Below, piece by piece: positions 21,267 to 30,736 of a DNA stretch of 52,864 nt. The notes beneath the pieces were generated by a model. It made no database searches, was not told where the DNA came from, and saw only the letters and a list, made by a program, of their open reading frames with translations. The position numbers and the translations under genes were made by a program. Origin of the DNA: Planctomycetota bacterium. Its GTDB lineage: Bacteria > Planctomycetota > Brocadiia > Brocadiales > Bathyanammoxibiaceae. Within the stretch, counting starts at the first letter, position 1. Each line of letters opens with the position of its first letter. The stretch covers positions 1 to 52,864 of the forward strand of contig JAHFOV010000007.1 of the NCBI GenBank assembly GCA_023261505.1. Direction: 5' to 3'.

Positions 21267-21557
21267 GTGGGACGTTCTGTAAAGAAGGGACCATATGTAG
21301 ATGAAAGGCTCCTGAAGAAGGTCATGAAGCAAAAGGAGACCGGGAACAGGGAACCAATACGTACCTGGGCTAGGGCTTGCACTATTATTCCAGACTTTGT
21401 AGGACACACCTTCTTGGTCCATAATGGCAAGACATTTAATAAACTCTTTGTAATTGAGGATATGGTAGGGCACAAGTTAGGGGAGTTTTCCCTTACCCGT
21501 ATTTTCAGGGGACATGGCGGCGTAAAGAAGAAGGAAATAAGAGCTCCGGGGACATAA
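21267..21557 (+). CDS. rpsS: 30S ribosomal protein S19
   Basis: The 96-residue protein of the 30S head starts at a GTG (21267), three bases after the rplB stop. [16 protein letters not shown] and [17 protein letters not shown] are typical. No ATG lies near the family start. Confidence 0.97.
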   Translation: MGRSVKKGPYVDERLLKKVMKQKETGNREPIRTWARACTIIPDFVGHTFLVHNGKTFNKLFVIEDMVGHKLGEFSLTRIFRGHGGVKKKEIRAPGT

Positions 21558-21560
21558 GGT

Positions 21561-21908
21561 ATGCGTGTAAGTTCTATACATAAGTATGCCAAGATATCTC
21601 CCAGAAAGGCTAGACTGGTGATAGACCTTATTAGAGGTAAGACGGTAAATGATGCCCTTGAGATATTAAGGTTCAATCATAAGAGGGCGGCTGCCATGAT
21701 TGATAAGACTCTTAGGGCGGCACTGGCCAGTGCTGAGGAGAATACGGAGGTAGACCCTGATGCCCTGAGGGTGGTAGAAGCTAGGATAGATGGTGGACCC
21801 GTGAGAAAATGGCACTGGGCCAGGCCAAGAGGCATGTGGGCTCCATTAATAAAGAGGACTAGCCACATTACCGTGGTCCTCTCAGATGAGGGAAAGGAAA
21901 AAGGATAA
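21561..21908 (+). CDS. rplV: 50S ribosomal protein L22
   Basis: The 115-residue protein has RVSSIHKYAKISPRKARLV at the N-terminus and the tunnel hairpin DGGPVRKWHWARPRGM near residues 75-92. It ends 4 bp before the rpsC start. Confidence 0.97.
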   Translation: MRVSSIHKYAKISPRKARLVIDLIRGKTVNDALEILRFNHKRAAAMIDKTLRAALASAEENTEVDPDALRVVEARIDGGPVRKWHWARPRGMWAPLIKRTSHITVVLSDEGKEKG

Positions 21909-21912
21909 AGGT

Positions 21913-22578
21913 ATGGGCCAGAAAGTATGTCCTATAGGGTTGAGACTTGGGATAACTGAGAATTGGCGCTCTCAGTGGTATGCCAACAAAAAGAATTTTG
22001 GCTCACTACTGGTAGAAGACCAGATGATAAGAAAGCACATTAAGAAGAACTATGGCTTTGCAGGCATCCCTATAGTAGAGATTGATAGGACTAGGGAGGA
22101 GGCAGAAGTAATCCTGAATACAGCCCGTCCCGGACTCATAATAGGCCGCAAGGGGGCAGGTATAGACAAACTTAAAGAAGAGCTTGAACAAATTACGGGA
22201 CGGCAGATTAACATAAAGATTAAGGAGGTAAACTCTCCAGAGTTGAAAGCCCAACTGATTGCTGAAGGCATAGCCGAGCAGTTACAAAAAAGGGCAGCCT
22301 TTCGGAGGATCTTAAAGAGGGCTGCCGATACGACTATGCAGGCCAGGGCTGGGGGAATAAAAATACAGATATCCGGTAGACTTGCTGGGGCGGAAATAGC
22401 CAGAACGGAGTCAGTCATCCAAGGGAAAATACCCCTGCACACGCTCAAGGCGAATATTGATTATGGTTTTAGTGAGGCTATTACAACCTATGGTACTATT
22501 GGTATAAAAGTCTGGGTGTATACTGGAGAAAAACCTGTAAAGGAGGCTACCCATGCGGCTAATGCCCAAAAGGGTTAA
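21913..22578 (+). CDS. rpsC: 30S ribosomal protein S3
   Basis: The 221-residue mRNA-entry protein has the KH domain (IIGRKGAGIDKLKEEL) and a C-terminal domain with RAGGIKIQISGRLAGAEIAR. I chose the ATG at 21913 (MGQKVCPIGLRLG) because it matches the family start; the open frame up to 21886 only overlaps rplV. Its end overlaps rplP by 26 bp. Confidence 0.97.
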   Translation: MGQKVCPIGLRLGITENWRSQWYANKKNFGSLLVEDQMIRKHIKKNYGFAGIPIVEIDRTREEAEVILNTARPGLIIGRKGAGIDKLKEELEQITGRQINIKIKEVNSPELKAQLIAEGIAEQLQKRAAFRRILKRAADTTMQARAGGIKIQISGRLAGAEIARTESVIQGKIPLHTLKANIDYGFSEAITTYGTIGIKVWVYTGEKPVKEATHAANAQKG

Positions 22579-22966
22579 GTTCAGGAAGAGCCAAAGAGGG
22601 CGTATTAAAGGTAAGGCGACGCGGGGCAATACCTTGGCTATAGGGGAGTACGGACTCCAGAGTTTGGAATCAGGATGGGTAAGTGCAGAGGAGTTAGAAG
22701 CAGGCAGGATAGCTAGTAGCCATTTTCTGGGGAAATCAGGGAGGCTTTACATCAGGGTCTTCCCCCATAAGTCTGTGACTGCTAAACCAGTAGAAACCAG
22801 GATGGGCAAGGGAAAAGGTGAGCCTGAGTTTTGGGCCGCGGTGGTAAAGCCTGGCACAATCCTTTATGAGCTTGCAGGGGTACCGGAAGACAGCGCCAGG
22901 CAGGCCTTTAATCGCGTAGCTCATAAACTTTCTGTGAAAGTTAGAATGGTAACCAGAAGGGCCTAG
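22553..22966 (+). CDS. rplP: 50S ribosomal protein L16
   Basis: The 137-residue protein binds near the A site of the 50S subunit. Of two in-frame ATGs (22553 and 22562), the first has AGGAGG 6 bp upstream and gives MRLMPKRVKFRKSQRG, close to the family start. The 26-bp overlap with rpsC implies coupled translation. Confidence 0.96.
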   Translation: MRLMPKRVKFRKSQRGRIKGKATRGNTLAIGEYGLQSLESGWVSAEELEAGRIASSHFLGKSGRLYIRVFPHKSVTAKPVETRMGKGKGEPEFWAAVVKPGTILYELAGVPEDSARQAFNRVAHKLSVKVRMVTRRA

Positions 22967-22970
22967 ATAA

Positions 22971-23192
22971 ATGAAGCTTTCTGAACTAAGAGGAAAGTCC
23001 CGAGAAGAACTGCTACAAGAGCTGGAGGGTTTCAAAAGGGAACTATTGAACCTGAGGATACAGTGGCAGGTGGGTGAATTAAAAAACTCTGCTCAGTACA
23101 AGAAGAGCAGGAAAGAAATAGCCAGGGTAAAAACCCTGCTAAGGGAAACGGAACTGGGGATAAATAAAGAACTTTATCAAAAGAAGACTTAG
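22971..23192 (+). CDS. rpmC: 50S ribosomal protein L29
   Basis: The 73-residue two-helix exit-tunnel protein has [15 protein letters not shown] and a lysine/arginine-rich second helix. It starts 4 bp after rplP. Confidence 0.95.
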   Translation: MKLSELRGKSREELLQELEGFKRELLNLRIQWQVGELKNSAQYKKSRKEIARVKTLLRETELGINKELYQKKT

Positions 23193-23197
23193 TAAAA

Positions 23198-23455
23198 ATG
23201 GAAAAAAGAGGACAAAAGAAGTGGGTAGTAGGGATAGTTAGTAGTAATAAGATGAACAAGACCATAACTGTTAAAGTAGAGAAGCTAGTAAAACATCCCC
23301 TTTATGGGAAGTATGTGAAGAGAGTAACTGTTTATAAGGCCCATGATGAGGAGAATAAGGCCAAGGTAGGTGACAAAGTAGAAATAATGGAGACCCGGCC
23401 TCTCAGCAAGACCAAACACTGGCGACTAGTGCGCATCCTGGAGGAGGCTGCTTAG
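23198..23455 (+). CDS. rpsQ: 30S ribosomal protein S17
   Basis: The 85-residue OB-fold assembly protein has [19 protein letters not shown] and [14 protein letters not shown]. It sits 5 bp after rpmC. Confidence 0.97.
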   Translation: MEKRGQKKWVVGIVSSNKMNKTITVKVEKLVKHPLYGKYVKRVTVYKAHDEENKAKVGDKVEIMETRPLSKTKHWRLVRILEEAA

Positions 23456-23456
23456 G

Positions 23457-23825
23457 ATGATAATGGAGTTTACCAGGTTGGATGTGGCTGATAATACAGG
23501 GGCCAAAAAGGTGATGTGTATAAAAGTGTTAGGAGGCTCTGCCAAGAGATATGCCTCTGTGGGAGACGTTGTAGTTGCTGCCGTAAAAAAGGCCGTTCCT
23601 GGGGGTGAGGTAAAGAAGGGAGAAGTGGTAAAAGGGGTAGTAGTAAGGACTAAACGCAGCATACCCAGAGAGGACGGCTCTTACGTAAGATTTGACAAGA
23701 ATGCAGTGGTTCTTATTGATGATGACGGTAACCCCCGGGGTACCAGGATATTTGGAGCAGTAGCTCGAGAACTTAGACAGAAGAACTTCACCAAGATATT
23801 ATCCCTGGCTCCAGAGGTGGTTTAG
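23457..23825 (+). CDS. rplN: 50S ribosomal protein L14
   Basis: The 122-residue intersubunit-bridge protein has [21 protein letters not shown] and [14 protein letters not shown]. The ATG at 23457 is one base after the rpsQ stop and matches the family start better than the ATG at 23463. Confidence 0.97.
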   Translation: MIMEFTRLDVADNTGAKKVMCIKVLGGSAKRYASVGDVVVAAVKKAVPGGEVKKGEVVKGVVVRTKRSIPREDGSYVRFDKNAVVLIDDDGNPRGTRIFGAVARELRQKNFTKILSLAPEVV

Positions 23826-23826
23826 G

Positions 23827-24168
23827 ATGCATATAGTAAGGAATGATACCGTTGAGGTGCTAGCGGGGAACTACCGGGGAAAAGCAGGAAAAGTACTTTC
23901 AGTGATGCCCAAAAAGGGGCAAATAATAGTGGAAGGGGTTAATTATGTTTGGAGGCATATTCGCCCCAGTCCAAAGAACCCTCAGGGTGGTAGAATACAG
24001 AAAGAAGCACCTATTAATGCCTCAAAGGTACTAGTAATCTGCCAGAACAAGGATTGTAAAAGAAACGGTAAAGGGGTAAGAACCCGTAATAAGTTGGGAG
24101 AAGGGGCTACAAAGATTAGGGTATGTGTCAAGTGTGATAAACCTATTGCCGCCCCTGTGGAGAGATAA
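23827..24168 (+). CDS. rplX: 50S ribosomal protein L24 with C-terminal Cys-rich extension
   Basis: The 113-residue protein initiates 50S assembly. The KOW motif is N-terminal (VEVLAGNYRGKAGKVLSV). After about residue 75 it carries an extension with Cys pairs (VICQNKDCKR and RVCVKCDKP), which looks like a zinc ribbon and is absent from the E. coli form. It starts one base after rplN. Confidence 0.95.
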   Translation: MHIVRNDTVEVLAGNYRGKAGKVLSVMPKKGQIIVEGVNYVWRHIRPSPKNPQGGRIQKEAPINASKVLVICQNKDCKRNGKGVRTRNKLGEGATKIRVCVKCDKPIAAPVER

Positions 24169-24171
24169 GAC

Positions 24172-24711
24172 GTGGCGAGGCTGCTGGAACTTTACAAGGA
24201 AAAAGTGCTCCCGGAGCTAAAAGAGAGATTTGGGTACAAAAATCCGATGGCAGTGCCCAAGCTCATGAAAGTGGTGGTAAATATGGGGGTAGGCAAGGCA
24301 CTGGAGAATAGGAAGAGGCTGGAGGATGCACAGAGGCACCTTAGTATTATTGCTGGACAAAAGCCGGTGGTTACTAAGGCCAAGAAGTCTGTGGCAGGAT
24401 TTAAGCTCCGAAAAGATAACCCAATAGGGTGTAAGGTTACGCTAAGAGGACGTAGGATGTATGAGTTCCTTGACAGACTTTTCAGCATTGCACTCCCCAG
24501 GGTAAGAGACTTCAGGGGCCTTTCCCCTAATAGTTTTGATGAAAGGGGTAATTATACCCTCGGGATAAATGAGCAAGTTATCTTCCCCGAGATAAGCATA
24601 GAAGATGTTGAATTTACACAGGGGATGGATATTACCATAGTAACAACCGCTAAGAATAAGGGAGAATCTAAAGAACTTCTTCGTCTTTTAGGAGCACCTT
24701 TTAGAGAATAA
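24172..24711 (+). CDS. rplE: 50S ribosomal protein L5
   Basis: The 179-residue protein binds 5S rRNA and contacts the P-site tRNA. It starts at a GTG (24172). [11 protein letters not shown] and [19 protein letters not shown] are family signatures. Confidence 0.97.
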   Translation: MARLLELYKEKVLPELKERFGYKNPMAVPKLMKVVVNMGVGKALENRKRLEDAQRHLSIIAGQKPVVTKAKKSVAGFKLRKDNPIGCKVTLRGRRMYEFLDRLFSIALPRVRDFRGLSPNSFDERGNYTLGINEQVIFPEISIEDVEFTQGMDITIVTTAKNKGESKELLRLLGAPFRE

Positions 24712-24719
24712 TAATTAAT

Positions 24720-24905
24720 ATGGCAAGAAAGGCAATGATAGAAAAGGCCAATAGGCCTCCCAAGTATAGGTCTAGACAGCGCAATCGCTGTAAACTCTGT
24801 GGGCGGCCCAGAGCATATTACAGAAAGTTTCATATTTGCAGGATATGTTTTAGAAATCTCGCCTCCAAGGGAGAGATCCCAGGGGTAAAAAAGGCCAGCT
24901 GGTAG
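24720..24905 (+). CDS. rpsN: 30S ribosomal protein S14 (zinc-binding type)
   Basis: The 61-residue short form carries two CxxC pairs (CKLCGRP and CRICFRN) that bind zinc. No zinc-free long paralogue is seen in the window. Confidence 0.97.
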   Translation: MARKAMIEKANRPPKYRSRQRNRCKLCGRPRAYYRKFHICRICFRNLASKGEIPGVKKASW

Positions 24906-24914
24906 GAGGAGTTT

Positions 24915-25307
24915 ATGACAGACCCTATAGCTGATATGCTCACACGTATCAGAAACGCTATTATGAGAAATAAGGATAGTGTGGAAATCCCTCGCTCCAC
25001 ACTAAAAACGGGTGTTAGCAATGTGTTAAAAGAGGAGGGTTTTATAAAGGAATACAAAGAGATTGAAGATGGTAAGCAGGGAATCCTCAAGGTGTACCTA
25101 AAGTATGGGTCACAAAAAGAGCCAGTCATCCATGGTCTCTCCAGAGAGAGCAAGCCAGGAAGAAATATATATAAAAAGTTAGAGGAAATAAAACCAGTGT
25201 TGGGGGGAATAGGTGTTGCTATTTACTCCACCGACAAAGGTGTCTTGAGTGACAAGGAGTGTAGAAAAGCAGGCGTTGGTGGTCAATTTATATGTAAGGT
25301 CTGGTAG
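24915..25307 (+). CDS. rpsH: 30S ribosomal protein S8
   Basis: The 130-residue protein binds helix 21 of 16S rRNA. MTDPIADMLTRIRNA is at the N-terminus and the C-terminal STDKGVLSDKECRKAGVGG is typical. S8 represses the spc genes in E. coli; no matching mRNA site was identified here. Confidence 0.97.
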   Translation: MTDPIADMLTRIRNAIMRNKDSVEIPRSTLKTGVSNVLKEEGFIKEYKEIEDGKQGILKVYLKYGSQKEPVIHGLSRESKPGRNIYKKLEEIKPVLGGIGVAIYSTDKGVLSDKECRKAGVGGQFICKVW

Positions 25308-25315
25308 GAAGAGCG

Positions 25316-25879
25316 ATGTCCAGGATTGGAAGATTACTAATTGCTATACCTAAGACGGTAGAACTTAAAATAGAAGAAGGAACCCTTAAGGTAAAAGGGC
25401 CTCTGGGAGAATTGTTGCAAAAATTCCATCCCTCTGTGAAATTTGAATTTGATCAATCCAGCAGGCTACTACAAGTTAATGTAGCTGAAGAGGAACCAAA
25501 GCGAGAGGCGCTATGGGGTCTCAGTCGCACCCTGGCCTTCAATGCAGTGGAAGGAGTAGTTAAAGGTTTTTCCAAGGAAATGGAGATCCATGGTCTTGGC
25601 TACAGCGCCAAGGTACAAGGTAAAGACCTCGTTCTTTCTGTAGGGTATATGAATCCTGTTCATCTAACTATCCCGCAGGGGATAAAAGTGGAGATAACTC
25701 AACCCACAAACCCTGCTCGCTTTATTATAAAGGGGGTCGACAAACAACTGGTAGGGCAGTTTGCGGCTACAGTGAGGTCTGTAAGAAAAGTAGAACCTTA
25801 CAAAGGAAAAGGTATAAGGTATAAGGACGAGGTAATAAGAAAGAAGGCTGGTAAGGCCTTTGCAGGTGGAGCGACGTAA
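25316..25879 (+). CDS. rplF: 50S ribosomal protein L6
   Basis: The 187-residue protein has the two repeated RNA-binding folds of the family and the C-terminal signature VEPYKGKGIRYKDEVIRKKAGK. It begins 8 bp after rpsH. Confidence 0.97.
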   Translation: MSRIGRLLIAIPKTVELKIEEGTLKVKGPLGELLQKFHPSVKFEFDQSSRLLQVNVAEEEPKREALWGLSRTLAFNAVEGVVKGFSKEMEIHGLGYSAKVQGKDLVLSVGYMNPVHLTIPQGIKVEITQPTNPARFIIKGVDKQLVGQFAATVRSVRKVEPYKGKGIRYKDEVIRKKAGKAFAGGAT

Positions 25880-25882
25880 GGC

Positions 25883-26251
25883 ATGGACCTACAAAAGGAA
25901 AAATGGCGGAAAAGACATATTAGGCACCTTAGAGTACGCCAAAAAGTGTTTGGCACAAAAGAGCGTCCTAGACTGTGTGTCTACAGAAGCCTTAAGCATA
26001 TCTACTGCCAGTTAATAGACGATGTGCAGGGAAGGACTTTAGCCGCAGCCTCCACCCTTTCTCCTGATATAAAGGAGAAAATTTCTTACGGGGGTAACAA
26101 AAAGGCGGCCGAATTGGTGGGCCAAAAGATAGCAGAGGAGGCCAAGAAGTTAGGGATAAATAAGGTGGTCTTTGATAGAGAAGGATATAAATTTCACGGA
26201 AGGGTGAAGGTCCTGGCGGATGCGGCCAGGGCGGCAAACTTGAAATATTAG
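25883..26251 (+). CDS. rplR: 50S ribosomal protein L18
   Basis: The 122-residue 5S rRNA-binding protein has [20 protein letters not shown] and a typical C-terminus with [20 protein letters not shown]. Its stop overlaps the rpsE Shine-Dalgarno. Confidence 0.97.
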   Translation: MDLQKEKWRKRHIRHLRVRQKVFGTKERPRLCVYRSLKHIYCQLIDDVQGRTLAAASTLSPDIKEKISYGGNKKAAELVGQKIAEEAKKLGINKVVFDREGYKFHGRVKVLADAARAANLKY

Positions 26252-26265
26252 GAGGGGATATACTC

Positions 26266-26760
26266 TTGGCAGAGGAAGCAATACAAGAAAGAGCGGCCGC
26301 AATAGAGGATGTTGTGGTGTCCATAAACCGTTGCATTGCTGTAACCAAGGGCGGTAAAAGCCTGAGTTTTAGTGCCCTTGTGGTGGCGGGGGATGGTAAT
26401 GGTAGGGTAGGTTACGGCTTTGGTAAGGCCAGAGAAGTGCCAAGCGCTGTAGCTAAGGCCGCTAAAGATGCCAGAAAGAATATGGTAGAAGTTCGACTCA
26501 AAGGAGATACTATACCCCATGAAGTCTGGGGGCGTTATTGTGCAAGCCGGATATTTATGAGGCCAGCCGGCCCTGGAACGGGTATCAAGTCAGGGGCTGC
26601 TGCACGGGCTGTCCTGGAATTAGCAGGCGTAAGGAATATATTGACTAAATGTTATGATTCTAGAAATCCGATAAATGTAGTAAAGGCCACCCTGGAAGGG
26701 TTGAAGGAGCTGAGGTCTACAGAGGAGATAAATTCTCTCAGAGAGGCAAAAGCAGTATGA
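26266..26760 (+). CDS. rpsE: 30S ribosomal protein S5
   Basis: The 164-residue accuracy protein starts at a TTG (26266) with GGAGGGG at 26251-26257. The double-stranded-RNA-like N-domain contains KGGKSLSFSALVVAGDGNG, followed by GVRNILTKCYDSRNPINVVKA. The stop overlaps rplO by 4 bp; the usual rpmD (L30) gene is missing between them. Confidence 0.96.
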   Translation: MAEEAIQERAAAIEDVVVSINRCIAVTKGGKSLSFSALVVAGDGNGRVGYGFGKAREVPSAVAKAAKDARKNMVEVRLKGDTIPHEVWGRYCASRIFMRPAGPGTGIKSGAAARAVLELAGVRNILTKCYDSRNPINVVKATLEGLKELRSTEEINSLREAKAV

Positions 26761-27200
26761 ATCTGCAAGACGTTAAGGCGGCAGGGTTAAAAAGGAAGAG
26801 GAAAAAGAGGCTGGGTTGTGGACTTGGTTCAGGTCATGGAAAGACCAGCGGTCGTGGAACAAAAGGGGCAGGATCCCGCTCTGGTGCGGAAACAGGCCTA
26901 TACTTTGAGGGTGGGCAAATGCCTTTGGTGAGGCGCATCCCTAAAAGGGGATTCCATAACGTTTTTAAGAAGGAATACGAAGTTATAAATGTAGAAGCCT
27001 TGGCAGGGCTTAAAGAAAAGGAAATAACTCCTGAGGTTCTTCAAAAGGCCGGGCTTATTAATGGTGGGGGAAAAAAGGTAAAGGTGCTAGGTAAGGGAGA
27101 GCTAAAAGGGCCCATAATCATTCATGCACACAGGTTTAGCCAGGGGGCCATCCATAAGATAGTAGCCGCTGGTGGAGAGGCTAAGGTTATTCCATGCTAG
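26757..27200 (+). CDS. rplO: 50S ribosomal protein L15
   Basis: The 147-residue protein has the Gly/Lys-rich N-terminus (RLGCGLGSGHGKTSGRGTKG) and the C-terminal fold. The start ATG overlaps the rpsE stop (ATGA), and its end overlaps secY by 7 bp. Confidence 0.97.
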   Translation: MNLQDVKAAGLKRKRKKRLGCGLGSGHGKTSGRGTKGAGSRSGAETGLYFEGGQMPLVRRIPKRGFHNVFKKEYEVINVEALAGLKEKEITPEVLQKAGLINGGGKKVKVLGKGELKGPIIIHAHRFSQGAIHKIVAAGGEAKVIPC

Positions 27201-28576
27201 ACAAATTCAAGAATATCTATAATATTCCTGAACTGCGGCAAAAAATATTAATTACACTTGGCCTCATTGCCCTTTGCAGGGTAGGGGTATACATCCCTAT
27301 ACCTGGGATAGATACAGGGGTTTTGAGAGGTTACTTTCAGCAGATATCCCACACTGGCGTAGGCCAACTTTTGGGTCTAGTAGACCTGTTCGCAGGCGGG
27401 GCTATGACTTCAGGGGCTATTTTTGGACTGGGGGTAATGCCTTATATAAGCGCCTCTATTATATTTCAACTACTGGTGGGAGTTGTCCCCTCCCTGGAAC
27501 GTCTCCATAAAGAAGGAGAGGTAGGGAGGAAGAAGATTAACCAGTACACCAGAATGGCCACGGTGGGGCTGTGTTTCTTTCAGGCTTTTATTTTAACCCG
27601 TACCCTTTATACTATTGAGATAAGCAATGTGCCAGTGGTACCGGTGTATCTCCAGGGAATAAGTTTTCAGTTAATGGCCTCGCTTTTATTAACCACGGGG
27701 ACCATGTCCTTGATGTGGATAGGTGAACAAATAGATGAGCATGGTATAGGGAGCGGGATATCGTTGGTTATTATGGTGGGAATAGTGGATCGTCTACCCT
27801 GGGCCTTCTCTCAGATACTTTCCAACTTTACCTTCTCGGTTAACCCAGCAGAACATGAGATAGGCATCTTCAGGATTCTTCTTCTGGCGGCATCTTTTGT
27901 GGTTATTGTGGCAGGGATAGTTTATATTACCCAGGGACAGAGGCGCATTCCTATTCAACAGGCTAAACATACAAGAGGCCACAGGGTATATGGAGGCCAG
28001 AAACATTTTCTACCCCTTAGAGTAAACCAGGCGGGGGTGATGCCTATAATATTTGCTCAATCCTTACTGATATTCCCAGCTGCCATAATCCAGGGAATAC
28101 AGGTGAGGATGGAGCCTGGGAGTTTTGGCTACTTGATAAGCTCCAGGTTAGCAGAGGCCCTGCAGGGCGGTATAACTTATGTTACGCTTTATGTCTTCCT
28201 TATCGCTTTTTTTAGCTATTTCTGGACAGCCATACAATTTAATCCCAAAGACATGTCTGAGAATCTTAAGGACTATGGTAGTTTCATTCCGGGAATAAGG
28301 CCAGGGGGCAGGACGGCAGAGTATCTTGAAAACATTATGAGTCGCGTAACCCTGGCTGGTGCCGCTTTCCTGGCAATAATAGCTCTCCTGCCCAGCATGG
28401 TCTCAAAAGGTTTTGAAATAAGCAGGGCTATTGCTGGGTTCTATGGCGGAACCGGACTCCTTATAGTAGTGGGGGTAGCACTGGACCTTCTGCAGAGGAT
28501 AGAGGCCCACCTCCTGATGAGGCATTACAGCGGTTTGCTAGGAGGCACGGCAAGAATAAGAGGAAGAAGGGGATGA
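27194..28576 (+). CDS. secY: Preprotein translocase subunit SecY
   Basis: The 460-residue channel protein has ten hydrophobic segments. Signatures are RVGVYIPIPGID at the first helix, the plug region GGAMTSGAIFGLGVMPYISA, and PFxxR-like cytosolic loops used by SecA and the ribosome. It overlaps rplO by 7 bp and adk by 4 bp. Confidence 0.97.
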   Translation: MLDKFKNIYNIPELRQKILITLGLIALCRVGVYIPIPGIDTGVLRGYFQQISHTGVGQLLGLVDLFAGGAMTSGAIFGLGVMPYISASIIFQLLVGVVPSLERLHKEGEVGRKKINQYTRMATVGLCFFQAFILTRTLYTIEISNVPVVPVYLQGISFQLMASLLLTTGTMSLMWIGEQIDEHGIGSGISLVIMVGIVDRLPWAFSQILSNFTFSVNPAEHEIGIFRILLLAASFVVIVAGIVYITQGQRRIPIQQAKHTRGHRVYGGQKHFLPLRVNQAGVMPIIFAQSLLIFPAAIIQGIQVRMEPGSFGYLISSRLAEALQGGITYVTLYVFLIAFFSYFWTAIQFNPKDMSENLKDYGSFIPGIRPGGRTAEYLENIMSRVTLAGAAFLAIIALLPSMVSKGFEISRAIAGFYGGTGLLIVVGVALDLLQRIEAHLLMRHYSGLLGGTARIRGRRG

Positions 28577-29232
28577 ATATAATCTTTTTAGGACCCCCAG
28601 GGGCAGGAAAGGGCACTCAGGCCGATGCTATAAGCAAAGAAAGAGGTATGGCCCATATATCTACAGGCGACATGCTCAGGACAGCTGTCGAGGTAGGTAC
28701 CCCTCTAGGTCTTCGGGCCATGCAGTATATGGAAAAAGGGTTATTGGTACCTGACGAGTTAGTGGTAGATATAGTAGCAGAACGTATTAGTAAGAATGGG
28801 CAACAAAAGAGTATCATCTTGGACGGCTTCCCCAGGAACTTAAATCAGGCGAAGGCCCTGGATGAAACCCTGAAAAGTCTCAGTTATAAATTGGATGCGG
28901 TTTTTTGTTTTGCTGTCTCGGAAGAGACAGCCATAGCAAGACTCACGGGACGCTGGATGTGTCCGGGATGTGGGGCTAATTATCATCAAAAGTACATGCC
29001 TCCCCAGCAACAAGGCAAGTGCGACAAATGTGGAAAAACCTTACAGCAGAGGCCAGATGATAATGAGAAAACGGTAAAGGAGAGGTTAAAGGTTTATAAA
29101 AAACAAACTGCCGACCTTGTTAATTATTATGAAAAAAAAAGCCTCCTCAGGAAGGTAAACGCTGACAGGGAGGTGAAGGAAGTTTACGAGGAGGTGACAA
29201 AAGCCCTGGATTTACTTACCAGAGAAAAGTAG
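28573..29232 (+). CDS. adk: Adenylate kinase (zinc-lid type)
   Basis: The 219-residue enzyme interconverts AMP, ADP and ATP. The P-loop GPPGAGKGT is at residues 7-15. The lid carries four cysteines (C130-x2-C133 and C150-x2-C153), the zinc form common in Gram-positives and several anaerobic lineages. It is coupled to secY by an ATGA overlap. Confidence 0.97.
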   Translation: MNIIFLGPPGAGKGTQADAISKERGMAHISTGDMLRTAVEVGTPLGLRAMQYMEKGLLVPDELVVDIVAERISKNGQQKSIILDGFPRNLNQAKALDETLKSLSYKLDAVFCFAVSEETAIARLTGRWMCPGCGANYHQKYMPPQQQGKCDKCGKTLQQRPDDNEKTVKERLKVYKKQTADLVNYYEKKSLLRKVNADREVKEVYEEVTKALDLLTREK

Positions 29233-29233
29233 T

Positions 29234-29992
29234 ATGATAGACTGTAAAAGCGCTAGGCAGATTGGGCTCATGCGGCAAGCAGGGAAGATTGTAGCCGGGG
29301 CCTTGCGACTAGCAAGAGAACTTGCTGTTAGTGATGTAACTACTGACCATATAGATACAGAGATTGAAAAATACATACGGAAAAATCATGGCATACCTAT
29401 ATTTAAAGGTTACAGAGGTTATCCGAGGAGTACATGCACTTCTATAAATGAGGAGGTTGTGCATGGAATACCCAGTAGCAGCAGAAAGTTAAAAAAAGGA
29501 GACATCCTTAGCATAGATGTAGGAGTAGAATATAAAAAGTATATGGCCGATGGTGCCATAACTGTGCCAATTGGAGAGGTTTCACTGGAAGCTAAAAAGT
29601 TAATTGAGGTATGCGAAGAGGCTCTCAAAAAGGGTATTGAGATAATTAGACCAGGGATACTGCTTTCCCAGGTTGCCGGGCGTATCCAAAAGTATGTAGA
29701 GAGCAATGGATACTCCGTGGTGAGAGACTATGCTGGACATGGGATAGGCAGATGTATGCATGAAGACCCACAAGTACCCAACTATGTCAGCGAAGAACTT
29801 CTAGCTAATGATGTCATCCTTTACCCAGGGACGACACTGGCAATAGAACCCATGATTTGTATGGGGAGTGGGGAAACTGAAGTACTTGAGAATAAGTGGA
29901 CTGTAGTGACGAAGGATCGTAAGCTCTCGGCCCATTTTGAATACACTGTTGTGGTAACTGAAACCGGAGTGGAGATCCTTACTGTAGAGTAA
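29234..29992 (+). CDS. map: Methionine aminopeptidase, type I
   Basis: The 252-residue enzyme removes the initiator Met. The pita-bread fold motifs are present: [14 protein letters not shown] (two metal Asp), [12 protein letters not shown] (metal His), and conserved Glu residues in AIEPMICMG and HFEYTVVV. It starts one base after adk. Confidence 0.96.
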   Translation: MIDCKSARQIGLMRQAGKIVAGALRLARELAVSDVTTDHIDTEIEKYIRKNHGIPIFKGYRGYPRSTCTSINEEVVHGIPSSSRKLKKGDILSIDVGVEYKKYMADGAITVPIGEVSLEAKKLIEVCEEALKKGIEIIRPGILLSQVAGRIQKYVESNGYSVVRDYAGHGIGRCMHEDPQVPNYVSEELLANDVILYPGTTLAIEPMICMGSGETEVLENKWTVVTKDRKLSAHFEYTVVVTETGVEILTVE

Positions 29993-29993
29993 T

Positions 29994-30212
29994 ATGCCAA
30001 AGGAGGAACCTATAAGAGTGGAGGCCATTGTAAAGGAAGCGCTTCCCAACGCCATGTTTAGAGTGGAATTGCCTAACGGCCATCAAGTGCTGGCTCATGT
30101 CTCCGGGAAGATGAGGATGCATTTTATACGTATACTTCCCGGAGATAAAGTGACAATAGAGATGTCACCTTATGACCTGGAGAGGGGTAGGATTATTTAT
30201 AGGCAGGTCTAA
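29994..30212 (+). CDS. infA: Translation initiation factor IF-1
   Basis: The 72-residue OB-fold protein binds the 30S A site during initiation. [22 protein letters not shown] and [15 protein letters not shown] are typical. It starts one base after map. Confidence 0.97.
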   Translation: MPKEEPIRVEAIVKEALPNAMFRVELPNGHQVLAHVSGKMRMHFIRILPGDKVTIEMSPYDLERGRIIYRQV

Positions 30213-30226
30213 AAGGAGTTCCTAGA

Positions 30227-30340
30227 ATGAAGGTAAGAGCCTCAGTAAAACGTATTTGTGACAAATGTAAAATAGTAAGGCGCAAAAATGTGGTCAGGGT
30301 AATCTGCGCAGACCCCAGGCACAAACAAAGACAAGGATAG
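30227..30340 (+). CDS. rpmJ: 50S ribosomal protein L36
   Basis: This 37-residue protein has an AAGGAG site upstream of the ATG 30227. It contains a zinc-type CxxC pair (CDKC, residues 11-14) with a further Cys27 and His32, giving the C+ form. Position between infA and rpsM is conserved. Confidence 0.96.
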   Translation: MKVRASVKRICDKCKIVRRKNVVRVICADPRHKQRQG

Positions 30341-30357
30341 TAGGAGGTATATTTTAG

Positions 30358-30735
30358 ATGCCTAGAATTGCTGGAGTAGATATACCAGCGAATAAAAGAA
30401 TAGTGGTAGCCCTTACTTACGTATATGGTATAGGGAAAAGTCTTTCTCAAAAGATCCTAAAAGCACTGGGAATTGATGAGAATATCCGGGCAAAGGATCT
30501 TCATGAGGATCAGCTAAGTGCCCTTGGTTCATATATAGAAAAGAATTATACGATAGAAGGGTCCCTTCGCAGGCAGGAAACACAGAATATTGCCCTCTTA
30601 AGGAGTATAGGATGCTATAGAGGTTACAGGCATAAGGTAGGGCTCCCGGCAAGAGGCCAGCGTACACGGACTAACGCCCGTACCAGAAAGGGCCGCAAAA
30701 AAACTGTGGCCGGAAAGAAGATAGAAAGAGCTTAA
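30358..30735 (+). CDS. rpsM: 30S ribosomal protein S13
   Basis: The 125-residue head protein has [23 protein letters not shown] and the basic C-terminal tail ([13 protein letters not shown]). A foreign gene, not rpsK, follows it after a single base. Confidence 0.97.
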   Translation: MPRIAGVDIPANKRIVVALTYVYGIGKSLSQKILKALGIDENIRAKDLHEDQLSALGSYIEKNYTIEGSLRRQETQNIALLRSIGCYRGYRHKVGLPARGQRTRTNARTRKGRKKTVAGKKIERA

Positions 30736-30736
30736 A

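Noticed and set aside
21886-21912. Longer N-terminus for S3
   Set aside because: It overlaps rplV; MGQKVCPIG at 21913 is the family start.
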